Source of the DNA: Vitellaria paradoxa
Taxonomy: Eukaryota; Streptophyta; Magnoliopsida; Ericales; Sapotaceae
Direction of reading: 5' to 3'
DNA: 64,000 nucleotides
Assembly (NCBI GenBank): GCA_019916065.1
Contig: CM034239.1
Location: forward strand, 46,203,812-46,267,811
Position 1 is the stretch's first letter. Each line of letters opens with the position of its first letter. The position numbers and the translations under genes are program-made. The notes under the pieces were generated by a model. That model had not been told where the DNA came from and made no database searches. It worked only from the letters and a program-made list of their open reading frames with translations. This document shows, one piece after another, positions 36,013-47,496 of the stretch.

Positions 36013-36104
36013 GCACCCCCAGCGCCCTTCCCGCATTGCACTGCCAACCCTCCTGTTAATCCTACCAGCAAGCAGCTCAACCCCCAAGAATAACTCATTT
36101 TCAT
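36013..36104 (-). pseudogene. Chitinase exon 1 remnant (signal peptide and start of hevein)
   Basis: On the minus strand it starts at the ATG complementary to 36102-36104 and encodes MKMSYSWG, then a shortened signal-peptide-like core ([22 protein letters not shown]). A few residues present in the intact gene are missing. It stops after about 30 codons, where upstream DNA of the neighbouring copy is joined on. A MITE sits in its leader (36122-36482) and its promoter continues at 36483. Confidence 0.85.
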
Positions 36105-36121
36105 TTCTTCTCGACGGCTTA

Positions 36122-36482
36122 GCCCCGCTTGGAATAAAAAAAATTAAAATAAATTGAAATAAAATATGATTTAAGATTAATTTTGACTTTTTTTTTTAAA
36201 AAGTAACAAATTGTGGGAACGATTTTCTAAATTCGTTCTCACGGACTCAAAAAAAATTTATAAAAAAATAACGACAATGGTACTCGTTTAAAAACTTTAA
36301 ACACGAAAAATGTGATTGTATAAAAAATTTATACATTCGGTTAATTTACTTTTAAATTTTTTTATCTTTTTAGCGAAATATTAAAATTTTTTAAAATTAA
36401 TAATGACGAAAAAATTAGAGATAGAGAAGTTGTTAGAAATTTATAAAAATTTTTTTAATTTTTTAGTACGAAAAACCGGCCC
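36122..36482. mobile_element. MITE, 361 bp, in the leader of the exon 1 remnant
   Basis: Ends GCCCCGCTTGGA and CCGGCCC, with TTA on both sides (36119-36121, 36483-36485). A copy in inverted orientation lies at 38324-38689 and shares the internal GTTCTCACGGACTC / GAACAG...GTTCC segments. Confidence 0.65.
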
Positions 36483-36947
36483 TTAATATCCAAGCTTTTG
36501 TGGAGAAATATAGTGGGGATTGATGGGTTTATATAACGGAAAAGGATATATTAGCTGCCACCAAACGAGACAAGAATGTTGGACCATTATCTTAACATAC
36601 TCCTATCATGGCACGATGGGTTACTTGTTTTAAACTGATAAATCCGTAATCATATGCATGTCATTCTGTTTTAAAATTTTGTGTCCGTTTGTAAATAATA
36701 ATAAATAAATAAATAAATAAAAATAAAAATAGATAAATAAAATCGTAGCTACTACTACCTTTTTAATTTTTTTAAAGTGATTAAATTTACCTCTTATGTT
36801 TTAAATTTTTTTTATATTTTAAAAGCAAAATGTCAAATTAATAAAAAGATTAAAAACTTAACTATGAAAAAATTAGTTTTTTTTTCTTTCAAAAAAAAAA
36901 AAAAAAAACCAGTAGGCGGCTACCAAAAAAAAAAATCTACTTGTTTA
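36483..36947. repeat. Promoter of the exon 1 remnant
   Basis: No gene. Chitinase promoter copy with GTGGAGAAATATAGTGGGG and TGGGTTTATATAACGG. After about 36690 it is AT-rich, with an (AAAT)n run at 36697-36735. Confidence 0.65.
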
Positions 36948-37764
36948 GGACACATTTGAAAATGTTATTGTTTTTCTGTTCATATTTATCTGTTTATATG
37001 TTTTTATCATTTTTTTAAACGAAAAATAAAACTATATTTGAAAATACAATTTTGTTAATATACAATTACTAATTTTTTATTTGAATTTTGTTAATTTTCT
37101 AAAAATTAATTGATTTTAACAAATAATTAATTAAATTTATTTCTAATTATATTATTTATTAAATTTTATTTAATTCAATAGATATAAAATATATTAAATT
37201 ATAATTTAACAATATTAGTTATTAAAAACAAATGAGTTCATTTCATTACAATTTAGATAATTTAATTATTATATTTATTAAAAATAATTTACTAAAATAT
37301 ATTTTATATTAATTGAATAAACTAAATTAAATTAAATTTATTATTTATCAAAACTATTTTGATCAAATATATTTCATATTATTAATTAATTAAATTAACT
37401 AATTAAATTAAATTAATTATATTATTTAATAAAAAATTAATAAAATATATTACATATTAATTTAGATAATTTAATTATATTATTTACTAAAAATAATTTT
37501 ATTTCAGTAAATATCTGAATAAAATAATTTATTTTAATATGCTGCAACAACACTAGACAAAGTTTTTAAATTGACAAAATGTTTGTAACCAAAAAAAAAG
37601 AGTGAAAATAAATTTTTTTTTTTTACATTTTTTGTTCAAGTTTTCATTTTTTTGAAAATAAAATAATAAAAACAAGTTTAAAAAATACGTTTGTGTTATT
37701 ATTTTTCAAAAAATTTATAAATGTAAATAAAATAATAATAAACATAAACGTTGTCATATGAGCC
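36948..37764. mobile_element. AT-rich MITE-like element, 817 bp
   Basis: Flanked by TTA (36945-36947 and 37765-37767). The paralogous sites near 32710 and 43120 lack it and read straight through CTAGTTGTGTAGTATTAAAC-like text. Its ends resemble those of 38777-39526. No coding. Confidence 0.6.
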
Positions 37765-37829
37765 TTAGTATTCAACTTGTACAATTAGATGATTTCACGT
37801 GACGAGTTTGGAGTGAGTTTAGCCATTTA

Positions 37830-37996
37830 GGGGTCGCTTGGTTTGCTGAAAATCTCTAAAAAATTCTATAAATCTCTGTTAATTTTATATCACATTAACT
37901 TTTTCTCTCACTGCACGTATTACGAACTCTCTTTAAACCACATTTTATCTCATTTTATCTCAATTTATCTTACTTTTTTTTACTCTAAACAACCCC
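37830..37996. mobile_element. MITE, 167 bp
   Basis: Ends GGGGTCGCTTGG and CTAAACAACCCC, with TTA on both sides. Related to 46214-46371. Confidence 0.65.
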
Positions 37997-38323
37997 TTAG
38001 TTTTTAGAAAAATTCTTTCCGTACTTAGGATAGCTATCCTCTTCCATCTTAGGTCCATTCTCATTTAATGAATCGGATTAAGTAAATTAAGCAAACTAAT
38101 ACTGACAATGAATAAAAACAACGCCAATTATATAAATATAAAACATAATATAAAAATATATTAATAATATTTATATATTATGTTTTATTGGTAAGTATTA
38201 ATATTTGTGTACGACTATGGTATAAAATAGATATTTAAAATTTAAACGAGAAAGGTTTGAATTGAAATAAGTAAAATCCTAACTCTGTTGTGTACTCTAT
38301 TAAATTTTATCATTTGTGCCATA

Positions 38324-38689
38324 CCATGGGTTCGTTTGGAGTAAAACAAAATCTCCAAAAAATTTTATAAATCTCTAACAACTCTTCTACTTCTAATTTT
38401 CTCACCATCACTAATTTCAAAAAATTTCAATATTTCGCTAAAAAAAAATATAAAAATAGGTTAACTGAATGTGTAAATTTTTTATACAATCATATTCTTC
38501 GTATCGAAAGTTTTCAAATGAGTACCATTGTCGCGATTTTTTTAAATTTTTTTTGAATCTGTGGGAACAGATTTGAAAAACCGTTCCTACGGTTTGTGAT
38601 TTTTCAGAAAAAAAAAACGGCGCTAAAATTAACTCTAAATCACATTTTATCTCAATTTATCTTATTTTTTCTTACTCCAAACGAGCCCC
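38324..38689. mobile_element. MITE, 366 bp
   Basis: Flanked by ATA, with ends GGGTTCGTTTGGAGTAA and TTACTCCAAACGAGCCCC. It is the inverse copy of 36122-36482. The paralogous site near 33085 (CCCATAATCTACC) lacks it. Confidence 0.65.
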
Positions 38690-38776
38690 ATAGCAACTCT
38701 GAATTTTATTAGTTAAATTCCATATCCATCACGTTAAGTACTATTGAAATTAACACTGGTAGTAATCAAATTGTTA

Positions 38777-39526
38777 AACCCCGTTTAGTAACGTTTGTGC
38801 TCTCTGTTATGCTTTTAAAATTTTATAAATGAGTAACAAAAACTGTTAAATCTATTTATAATTTTTTCAAAAAAGTAAAGAGTTAAACAAAAAAATTGTA
38901 AGTAAAAAAATATCTTTACCTTATATTTCTGTTATAAATATTTTATCAATTTTAATATTTTGTCTATTTTTGTCGTATCATATTAAAATAAATTATTTTA
39001 TTTAAATATTTTATTAAACTAAAATTATTTTTAATAAATAATTTAATTAATTATCCAAATTAATATATAACATATTTTATTAATTTATTTTTAATAAATA
39101 ATAATTTAACTTAATTAATTTAATTAATATTAAATACATATTGTTAAATTATTAATTTGTTTTTAATTAATAATTAATTTAATTTAATTAATATTAAATA
39201 TATTTTATTAAATTATTTTGAATATATATCATAATTAAATTATTTAAATTACTATAATATATATTTTATTCAATTGTTTTCAATAAATAGATAATTAAAT
39301 TATAACTATTATGTTTTATATTTAATAAATAATATAATTAAATTGTAATTCAATATATTTTATATTTATTGAATTAACTATTTTTAATAAATAATTTAAT
39401 GAATTTAATTTAATTAATTAATCTAATTAATTAAATTTAAAGTTATAAAAAATGGTAATAAAAAATAAAAAATAAAAACTTAAATAGATAAACATAAAAA
39501 AAAATATTATTATTACCGAGCGGCCC
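38777..39526. mobile_element. AT-rich MITE-like element, 750 bp
   Basis: Begins CCCCGTTTAGTAACG and ends ACCGAGCGGCCC, flanked by TTA(A). Same family as 36948-37764. The paralogous sites near 33165 and 43705 have no insertion. No coding. Confidence 0.6.
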
Positions 39527-40529
39527 TTAAGAGTTTTAAATTGCACGTGGTAATGCTGCATATTAAAGATTCTTGTAATGGGACCCACAAATTCTTGGTC
39601 TTGCTGCTGAAAATTGATTTCACGGGGACGGATATGCATGGATGCAAATGAAGGGTTTATTCCGAGGGTTTATTCCAACGAGAATGGACCGCAACGGATT
39701 AGCTGCTCGACGGGGGTTAACGGGGTTGCAGGGAAAATATCTATTGTAAGGGTAGTAAAAAATAAATGGTAAAAATTTATTTGTATTTAATTTAATAGTT
39801 TTAATTTATTTTAATTAAAATAATTTTTAAAATAAAAATAAAAATTTTTAAAATCTAATTGAAATACAATTAATGTAAGATGTTAAAAGTTACGTGTCAT
39901 TAAAGTGCAAATAAATCTCCACTCATTATTTTTCTACTGCAATCTCTATAATAGATATTTTCACTGCAATCCCCTTGAACTCGTTTGAAGGGCGTTTGGA
40001 CCACAGAAAAATTTTAAAAATTTAAAAAAAATTGATTTCACCGGGACGGCTATGGATGCAGAGGGAGAACCGCAAATGGAAACCGATAGCAAAGGGTTTA
40101 TTGCAAGGATCGAGGGTGCGTTTGGAGCAAAATATCAAGGAATTTTTAGCAATATTTTGACAAAAATTGGTATGTGTAATTTTTTGATAAAATAAGTAAA
40201 AATTTTTAAGAGCTTTAACAGTGTTGAATATTTGGCAAAACTTTTAATGACTCTTAGTTATTTTATAAAAAGTTTGAGAGATTTTTAAGAATTTCTAGAA
40301 ACTATTAAGAACTTTTGATTATTAAAATAAAATTCAAGAATTTTAAACGACCTTTGAAGTATTGTTAAACGTCAATAAATAAATAAATAAATAAAAATTA
40401 TTAAAAATTCATTTCTTCTTAACTGCCAGCTATCCTTTTTTCTTTTTTGTGAAGAAATATAGTCGCGATTATTGGGTTTATATAAAATTCGAAATTAGAC
40501 AAGAATTTTGAGACCATAGTACTTCTCTT
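39527..40529. repeat. Paralogous upstream DNA and a fourth chitinase promoter remnant
   Basis: No gene. GATTTCACGGGGACGG text near 39610 and again near 40030 shows a local duplication of the same block. 40435-40530 is a chitinase leader and promoter copy (GTGAAGAAATATAGTCG, TTGGGTTTATATAAAA). The coding part is gone. Confidence 0.6.
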
Positions 40530-40792
40530 CTGGTATGTGGAAATCCGCAGCCGCTACTCCGTACTGGGGTGCGCACAGGGCGAAGCACGCTCCAGGACCC
40601 GAGCCGGCAACGGCCCCTGGAGAGTTAACCAGCCTAGGCAAGCCCTGGCTGACCGGCACGACCGAGAGGAGGCCTTTAAGCTCCCGCCATTACAGCGGTA
40701 ACCCACCCCCTTGGGGGAGTCGAACCCAGAACCTCGAGAGGCCCAAGCTCTTAAGGCAAACCCGACTTCCACTCGGCCACCCCCGAAGGGGC
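40530..40792 (-). mobile_element. tRNA-derived SINE, minus orientation
   Basis: 263 bp, GC-rich against its surroundings. Its 5' end on the minus strand is tRNA-like (Leu/Ser type), with an A box TGGCCGAGTGGA and a B box GGTTCGACTCC. The 17-bp duplication ACCATAGTACTT(C/A)TCTT flanks it (40513-40529, 40793-40809), and the copy at 22530 is the empty site. It is about 85% like 54029-54289 by eye. Confidence 0.88.
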
Positions 40793-40809
40793 ACCATAGT
40801 ACTTATCTT

Positions 40810-42241
40810 ACTATCTTAGCTGCTATACGAAGAATGGAAAAAATTATCTTAACATGATGGCTCATTGTCTTAAATTGATAAATTCAAAATCATGCATGAC
40901 ATTTTGTTTTTAAATTTTAGGAAAAAAAAATCTAGTTGTTTAGCACTGAACTTATATAATTGGACAATCTAACATAATTAGACAATTTAACTTGACGGAG
41001 TTCAAAATAAGTTTAGTTATTTGAATTTCAAAAAAATCCTTCTCATATTTACCGAAAATGAGAAACAACTAGAACCTACCGAAAAGGTCAAAAGCAAAAA
41101 AGAAGAAAAAAAAATATTAATCTTTTATCCAAGATTTATTTTTGACAAGATCAAAAAATTTTCTTTCCATACTATGGTTGCTAGGTAAAAATAGTTTGTA
41201 GAGAGAGGAAATAGTGAAACAAGAGAACGTGAAAATGATAAAAATATAGAGTGTATATGTAAAAATGTAAAAAAAACGATAACTGATGAGAGAAATGGTT
41301 TGTAAAGAGAAAAAATGAAAAATAATGACGCAAAAGAATATAAAAATGATAAGAATATGAAAAGATGATTAGAGAAATGATTTATAAAAAGAGAGAGAGA
41401 GAGAGAGACGGAGAATAATTGTGAAGAGAAAGTGATAATGATAAAACGATAGTGTATAAAAAAGAATATGAAAAGGTGATGATTAATGAATATGGAAAAT
41501 AGAAATCTAGGGAAGAGATATTTTTGGGCTTATAGTAAAAATAATGTAGTTGATTAATTTTTGTGTGAAGCTAATACATTTCATTTATGAAGGGGGACCA
41601 CATTCTTGATGAAATATTTATTTTTATTAAATATATTATATGTATATAAATAAATTTCAAAACTAGGGGGCTATGGCCACCTCTGGCCTTAATTGAGCTT
41701 CGTCCTTGCAGGCAGCATTTCGATGATTTCCTCTTATAATTCTGTTGTTTCCTTTTGTAAATCTTTCATTTTTTTTTGTAAATCTTCCATTCCTCTTGTA
41801 ATATTTAGATTGTAGCATTTCGATTATTTTTTGTACTCGTATTCACATTTAGTGGATAGTACCCAATAGATTCACATATCAGTAGATTATAATTTACATA
41901 TCTTCAATATATTATTTTTAATGGATATCTTTAATGGATTATCTTCATATTTCATTTGATTATCTTTAATGGATTCATATATATTTTTCATGGATTACTT
42001 TCGCTAGCCTTTTAACTTTTCTCTTTTCTCATTTAAATATTTCTCTTTCCTTCTTTCTCTTCTCTTATTTAATGTATTCTTCTATTTAGTTATTGACTGG
42101 TTTACCTCTTTAAAAAGTGAGAAATTGTATTTTTGAATTGAATGATTAGATCAAGTTGATATGAATTAAACGGTTGATATTTAATTTCAGAGATTTGAAT
42201 TTAAAAAAGTAATTTCAGGCCCCTCATCTATGATAAATAAG

Positions 42242-42294
<53 letters not shown>

Positions 42295-42336
42295 TCCTTC
42301 GATACTCCTACATCAAATATTAATTGCTTTAATGGG

Positions 42337-42374
<38 letters not shown>

Positions 42375-44498
42375 TTCTCTCACACTCCTACATCAAATAT
42401 TAATTACTTTAATATACTGTAATACTGTCCTTACTGCCCCCATACTCCTTACATTAGGTGCTTACTTAGTGCCAGTAAAAGATAAGCACATGAGAAGGTA
42501 GAATCAACACATGACTGCCACATATATATTTTCTTAATATTTCTTTAAATAATGGGAGAAAACATCACCCTTACTTGAAGAGTCATAATGACTTTAAAAA
42601 ATTCTATACACCTCAGATTCTGAATCTGTCAATTTCTATGGATTATAAATATATTAGGAAAATGCCAAAATAATATACTTAAAATTCACAAAAAAATAAT
42701 TAAATTTTAAATTTAGGTTTTGTTTCTATGAAAAGTATTAATGAATAGTTGTGGGAAGTTGAATGGTATTAATAAAGGAAGGCAAAAAATTTTACAAAAT
42801 AAAGGTTTTATTAATTTTTAGATTTTATCAAATTCTACTAGTGTTTCTTTTAGATAAAGTGTATTTGAAGTAATAAAAAGTGAGATAAAGTAAGATAAGT
42901 TATGAATTTGTAATGCATATAGTGAAATAAAAACTGAATAACTTTTAAAAATTTTCAGATATTTTCAGAGATTTATAACAAATTAAACGGAGCTAAAACA
43001 GTGTGAATGATGAGTTATTTGTTTTAACGTCATAAATCTACAATCATGTATGTCATTATTCTATTTTAAAATTCTAAATCGAATAAAAACTAAAAAAAAA
43101 AAAAAGAAAGGAAAATCTAGTTATGCAGTATTGAACTTATAAAATTAGATGATCCAACGTGACGGGCACGGAGTTAGTTTAATTGGCTACCTAATTTTCA
43201 AAAAAAAATCTCTTTCTCATACTCATATAAGTGGTCCTCTTCCATCTTATATCCACTCTTATTTAATTAAGTGGATTAAGTGAGTTGATGGAAATAATAC
43301 TAACAATATATCTAAACAACACCAATTATACAAATATAGGGCGTGTTTGATTGACAAAAAAGTTAGTTAAAAAGTACAATAAAGATAGAAAATGTGACAT
43401 AAGGATGATATATGGAGAAATTTGATCGGCAAAAGTAAAACAAATTAGTTAACGTTGATAGGTTTTGGAAGATTTTAGTACCCCAACTAGGCCATAAAAA
43501 CATATAAAAATATATTAATAGTATTTATGTATTAGGTTTTATTGATAGGCATTAATATTTGTGTAATATTATGATATAAAATAAATATTTAAGATTTAAT
43601 TGAAAAAGATTGGATTGGAATGAACAAAATCCTAACTACATATTCTATTATTTAAAATTCATATCCAACCTGTTACCGTTGAAATTAATACAGCGTAGTA
43701 ATCAAATTGTGGGGATTAAATTAATTACTACCCCTCTAATATTAACATGCCGGGGGGGAGTCTTTAGAGAGGGATCGGATAGGTTCAGGTTTCTGTCTAT
43801 TTATTTATTTATTTTTTTTTTTTTTTTTTTGGGTTTTGTTTTTAAGGTAATCAATGCAGGATGGTTGCAGCTGAAGCTTTCTATATTTGTCCAGATCCAA
43901 TTTAATGGTTTATTCGAGGGTATCAATTAGTACGAATAGTAATGCAACAGAGGACTTTGGCATGAAATGAAAATAGGACACGTGACCAACGTCACACATT
44001 GGGTCCCGGCACGCATGAGGAGTACGCTGCTGAAAATTATGCTCTGTGGCAATAATTGCTGTTAAGGGCATGTTTGGCACTTCAAAAAATGATAAAAAAA
44101 TACTGAAAATTTTTAAAAATTTTTGAAATTCTCTAACACATTCTGCTCTTTTCGTGTTCATGAAAATTCTATAAATTTATATACATTTACATATTTTAAC
44201 AAATTTTTACAAATTCTAATGACGTTTCACAAATTTCAATAATTTTTTTACAAATCTCAAAAATTTTTTAAGTACATTCAATAAATTATGAAGCAAAACC
44301 ATTTTGATAGAACAAAAAAAAAATTATTTTAACGAATTTTCTCTTCAAAAAATTGATATAAAAGTTAAAAAATCTTACTATTCATTTTTTAAAAATATAA
44401 TTTGATAATTATGCATTAAATACTAAGAAATTTTTTAAATCACATTTTTTATTATTTTTCACCTTGTCTGACAGACCGTAAGTTCACGCGGACAGCCA
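40810..44498. repeat. Further paralogous copy of promoter, 3' flank and upstream blocks
   Basis: No gene. 40810-41880 matches 22540-23441; 41880-42720 matches 24565-25340 (chitinase 3' flank); from about 42721 it jumps to text matching 32457 onward. The chitinase body between 3' flank and distal promoter has therefore been deleted in this copy. (AT)n tracts lie at 42245-42292 and 42343-42372. 44065-44475 is an AT-rich insertion, possibly a MITE. Confidence 0.65.
43339..43493. mobile_element. MITE, 155 bp
   Basis: Ends GGGCGTGTTTGA and CAACTAGGCC, flanked by ATA. It is absent at the paralogous site near 32915 (AAATATAAAAACG). Same family as 35298-35453. Confidence 0.65.
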
Positions 44499-44599
44499 TG
44501 GATGTGGGACTTTTTTTTTGTTCTGCAGATGATTGAGGAAATATTTCTGTAATTGCCGCTGGAAAGAAAATATTTCGAAAAGTACTGTTAATGAGAAAC

Positions 44600-44790
44600 T
44601 GCGGTATGATACCGCGGTTATGGAGAGCTGCGATACCAAAAATCGCGGTCTCAAACCGCGATGCAATTGGCTGGAGATGAAGACCCGCGGTTTGAGACCG
44701 CGATGCTATCGCCTAAACCATGCTGTCTGCTGGAGCAGATGAAGATCCGCAGTCTGAGACCGCGAAGTTAAAACGCAGTATGAAACCGAA
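44600..44790. repeat. GC-rich palindromic repeats in the left MULE arm
   Basis: Repeats of CCGCGGTTTGAGACCGCGATG-type text, alternating with GGAGATGAAGA, occur about four times. Inverted versions lie at 47145-47350 in the right arm. They are likely transposase-binding or hairpin-forming sites. Confidence 0.75.
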
Positions 44791-45449
44791 GACCCGTGCC
44801 TGAATTTTCCTCGCTGGATTTTATTTCTTATCCTCGCTGGATTTTCCTTTTTTTCCTTGTTGTTTCTCACTATAACTAAATTGCCAGAGTGGGAGGGTAA
44901 ATCAACCTCTTCCATTTTTCTCGTTTTCTTTCAACTATGTACCATATTTTGTTTCTTTCTGCAAGACAAGTGATATACAATTGACTCTGAAAGAATTATT
45001 TGTTGGATAAGGTAAAAGTTGCAGACTTAGCTGGGGCCAAAATACCCGCTTCGTCAGTTGAAGACCAATCTTTGAGGGTGAGGAAAAACAATTTATGGAA
45101 GCTGTGAGGAAAAACAACATATGATTAATCTCATATGTTGTCATGTTAAAATATTTCTCAAAATTCACAACATTGCAAAATGTCCTCGACAAGGGTTAGT
45201 TTTGATAGAAAGGTACTTCAAAGAGAATGCATAAGCATCCGAAGATTATACCGATTTTTTGTTTTTCCCAAATATATTTATACTATTGATGCTTTTAGCA
45301 GTGAAAACCACACTCAATCTCACTTGGTAACAAGTTCAGCTAGACAGGAGCTTTTGCCCAATATAATCATAATTTTGAGGCTATACAGGAAAATAATTAA
45401 AACCCCCATTTCTTTAACAAACCAAAGAAAAAGGAGAACCAACTTTTAG

Positions 45450-45960
45450 TTCTGAGATGCTAGAAAATTTAGATGATTTCACCAAGCAATGCCTTAGAGG
45501 AAAAATGGTGTAATATAACAACCAAGATTTGCCACTTCAGTGAGAGGTACTGTAACTACCGAAACGAGATGCAAGATGCTTTGAATTCAACAAATGAAAC
45601 AAAGAATGATGCTGCTAATGCATTGATCAAGAGATACAAACAAGTGATAATCGATACATGGTTTTTACTTTTAATTTGTTTTCAGCCGCTCGTTGATTAT
45701 CATCGCCTACCCTCATTTCATTTAGTCGGGAAAAAGGCAAGGGCTAAGTTGAGTTGGGCTTTTATTGATTGTCATTGTTTGAATTCAGTTGCTATATGAT
45801 GCTGTGGAGTTTGAAGAAAGTACTCGGAGGATCGAGGATATATACAATGAGGCTCTTGCAATTTATCACGTGACTTATGATTATGTAAAGAGCTGTAAAG
45901 ATGTCAAAAGTTCCAAAATCGGATTTAATAAACATGTGAAGTGTAATTTAATCTTTTTGT
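45450..45960 (+). pseudogene. Captured host-gene fragment, resembles the C-terminal region of a plant RNA-dependent RNA polymerase
   Basis: Two exon-like blocks are visible. The first (from about 45450, with a frameshift near 45487) ends NALIKRYKQ at 45639. An intron-like gap GTGATAATC...GAATTCAG follows, and the second runs from about 45790 to 45960, starting LLYDAVEFEESTRRIEDIY and going on through ALAIYHVTYDYVKS. The alternating charged, helical pattern and the wording of the second block recall the C-terminal region of RDR3/4/5-type polymerases. That is recognition without a search. The intron is retained, which points to DNA-level capture by the surrounding MULE rather than retroposition. 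No start codon or promoter of its own is seen. Confidence 0.5.
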
Positions 45961-46045
45961 AATAGTAATTTCATATAAGAAGATAAATAAGTTTTTCTTT
46001 TTTTTTTTTTTGTTTTTTTAACTTTTAATGGGTGAATGTCTATTA

Positions 46046-46371
46046 AGGAGTGTTTAGAGTAACAAAAAATAAGATAAAGTATGATAATTTGAGATAATTT
46101 TTGAATTCGTAAATTCATATAGTAAGATTAAAAAAAGAATAACTTTTACATATTTTTAGAAATTTTTAAAATTTTTCAGTATTTTTCATTTCAATAAATG
46201 CACCCTAAAATTAGGGATTGTTTGGAGTAAGAAAAAATGAGATAAATTGAGATAAATTGTGGTTTGGGGAGAGTTCGTAATACGTGCAGTGAGAGAAAAA
46301 AATTGATGTGATATAAAGTTAACAGAGATTTTTAGAGATTTTCAACAAATTATTACACACCAAACGGGCCC
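46046..46371. mobile_element. Two adjacent MITEs inside the MULE
   Basis: 46214-46371 has ends GGGATTGTTTGGAG and CCAAACGGGCCC with TTA on both sides. 46046-46205 is a more diverged relative with ends AGGAGTGTTTAGAG and AATGCACCC. They were inserted one after the other near the same TTA sites. Confidence 0.55.
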
Positions 46372-47496
46372 TTAGTTAGTACTAGCTGGATGTCTAAGAA
46401 TTTTTATAATATATTCAAACATATGGGATAAAAATTAATATACGTACAATATGTATTGTTTAAATATTAAAAAAGAAAAAAAATTCTTTCAAATATATAC
46501 TCTGACAATAACAAAAATGCAAAATAATTTACTGTAGACTTAAAAAAAAGGTAAAATGAAAAAGTATAACACATGTTAGACTATCAAAGTTCACCATGTG
46601 TTAATAAAAAAAAAAATCAATTGTTAACAGGGGCACAACTCTAACATTTTAATATATTTAAAAATAATATTTAATATTTAAAAAATTCAAACACTCTCAA
46701 CAATAATAAAAATAAGTTACTACATACTTGTAAAGAAAAGTGCGAGGTTTGTAAATTTTTTAAATAAAAAATAAGAATAAAAACAAATCACAAATAAAGG
46801 GACGCATCAGACTTCGAACAACATCTAAAATTTTTAATGTAAAGTTAATATTTAATGTTTAACTACTAGGAAGAAATATATTTCTAAAATGATTTATTAT
46901 AAATTTGTAAAAAATTAAAAAATTTCTCAATTCTTTTTTTAAAAAAAGTAAATTATAAAAAAAAAAAGTAAAAACGAACACAGTACTTTTTTTTTTCGCT
47001 TGAAATATCTCTCCCCAACTCAAGAAATCTCTCCCCAAAATCAGGAGCCAGTCATCTGAAATCCCAAACAAGGAAGAACTGCGATTTGAGATCACCTCCT
47101 ATTTGGGATCAGCTGGAAAATGTGGTTTCATGCTGCCTTTTGTCTAGGCGATAGCATCGCGGTCAGACTGCGAGTCTTCATCTTCTCCGGCCGACAGCAT
47201 CTTTTTGCTTTCTTGATAGCATGGCGGTCTCACACCGCGGGTCTTCAGCTCTAGCCGATAGCATCGCGGTTTGAGACCGTGATTTTTGGTTAGGAACAAC
47301 CACTATCTCAAATCGCGGTTTATCCTAAAAATCGCTGTTCCGTATCGCGTTTCTTCTGCCCACGAAGCTCCACAATCGCTATTTGAAAACACGGTTTCTC
47401 ATTAACCGTATTTTCCGAAATTGTTTCTCCTCCGCCGTAATTGCAAATTTTGTTCTTAAAACATCTGTAAAACAAAAAAAAAAAGTCTGGATGCGG

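Larger units (their letters stand above)
37765..38776. repeat. Paralogous upstream block with two MITE insertions
   Basis: No gene. It matches 32700-33190 and 43120-43720, interrupted at 37830-37996 and 38324-38689. Confidence 0.6.
44508..47487. mobile_element. Mutator-like element (Pack-MULE candidate), 2.98 kb
   Basis: Flanked by the 9-bp duplication TGGATG(T/C)GG (44499-44507, 47488-47496). The ends are long imperfect inverted repeats of about 300-390 bp (44508-44810 against 47095-47487), beginning GACTTTTTTTT and sharing TTAATGAGAAAC plus a series of GC-rich palindromic motifs. The target block (GGCCATGGATGCA) occurs uninterrupted near 34640 and 40045. No transposase is seen. The interior carries a spliced gene fragment (45450-45960) and two MITEs. 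Confidence 0.85.

Noticed and set aside
40535..40819. 94-codon ORF
   Set aside because: It lies entirely in the SINE and its duplication; the counterpart in the other SINE copy has a different frame.
43610..45192. Several ORFs of 60-106 codons in the paralogous flank and MULE arms
   Set aside because: They are frame accidents over repeats that are shared, in other frames or broken, with sister copies elsewhere in the window.
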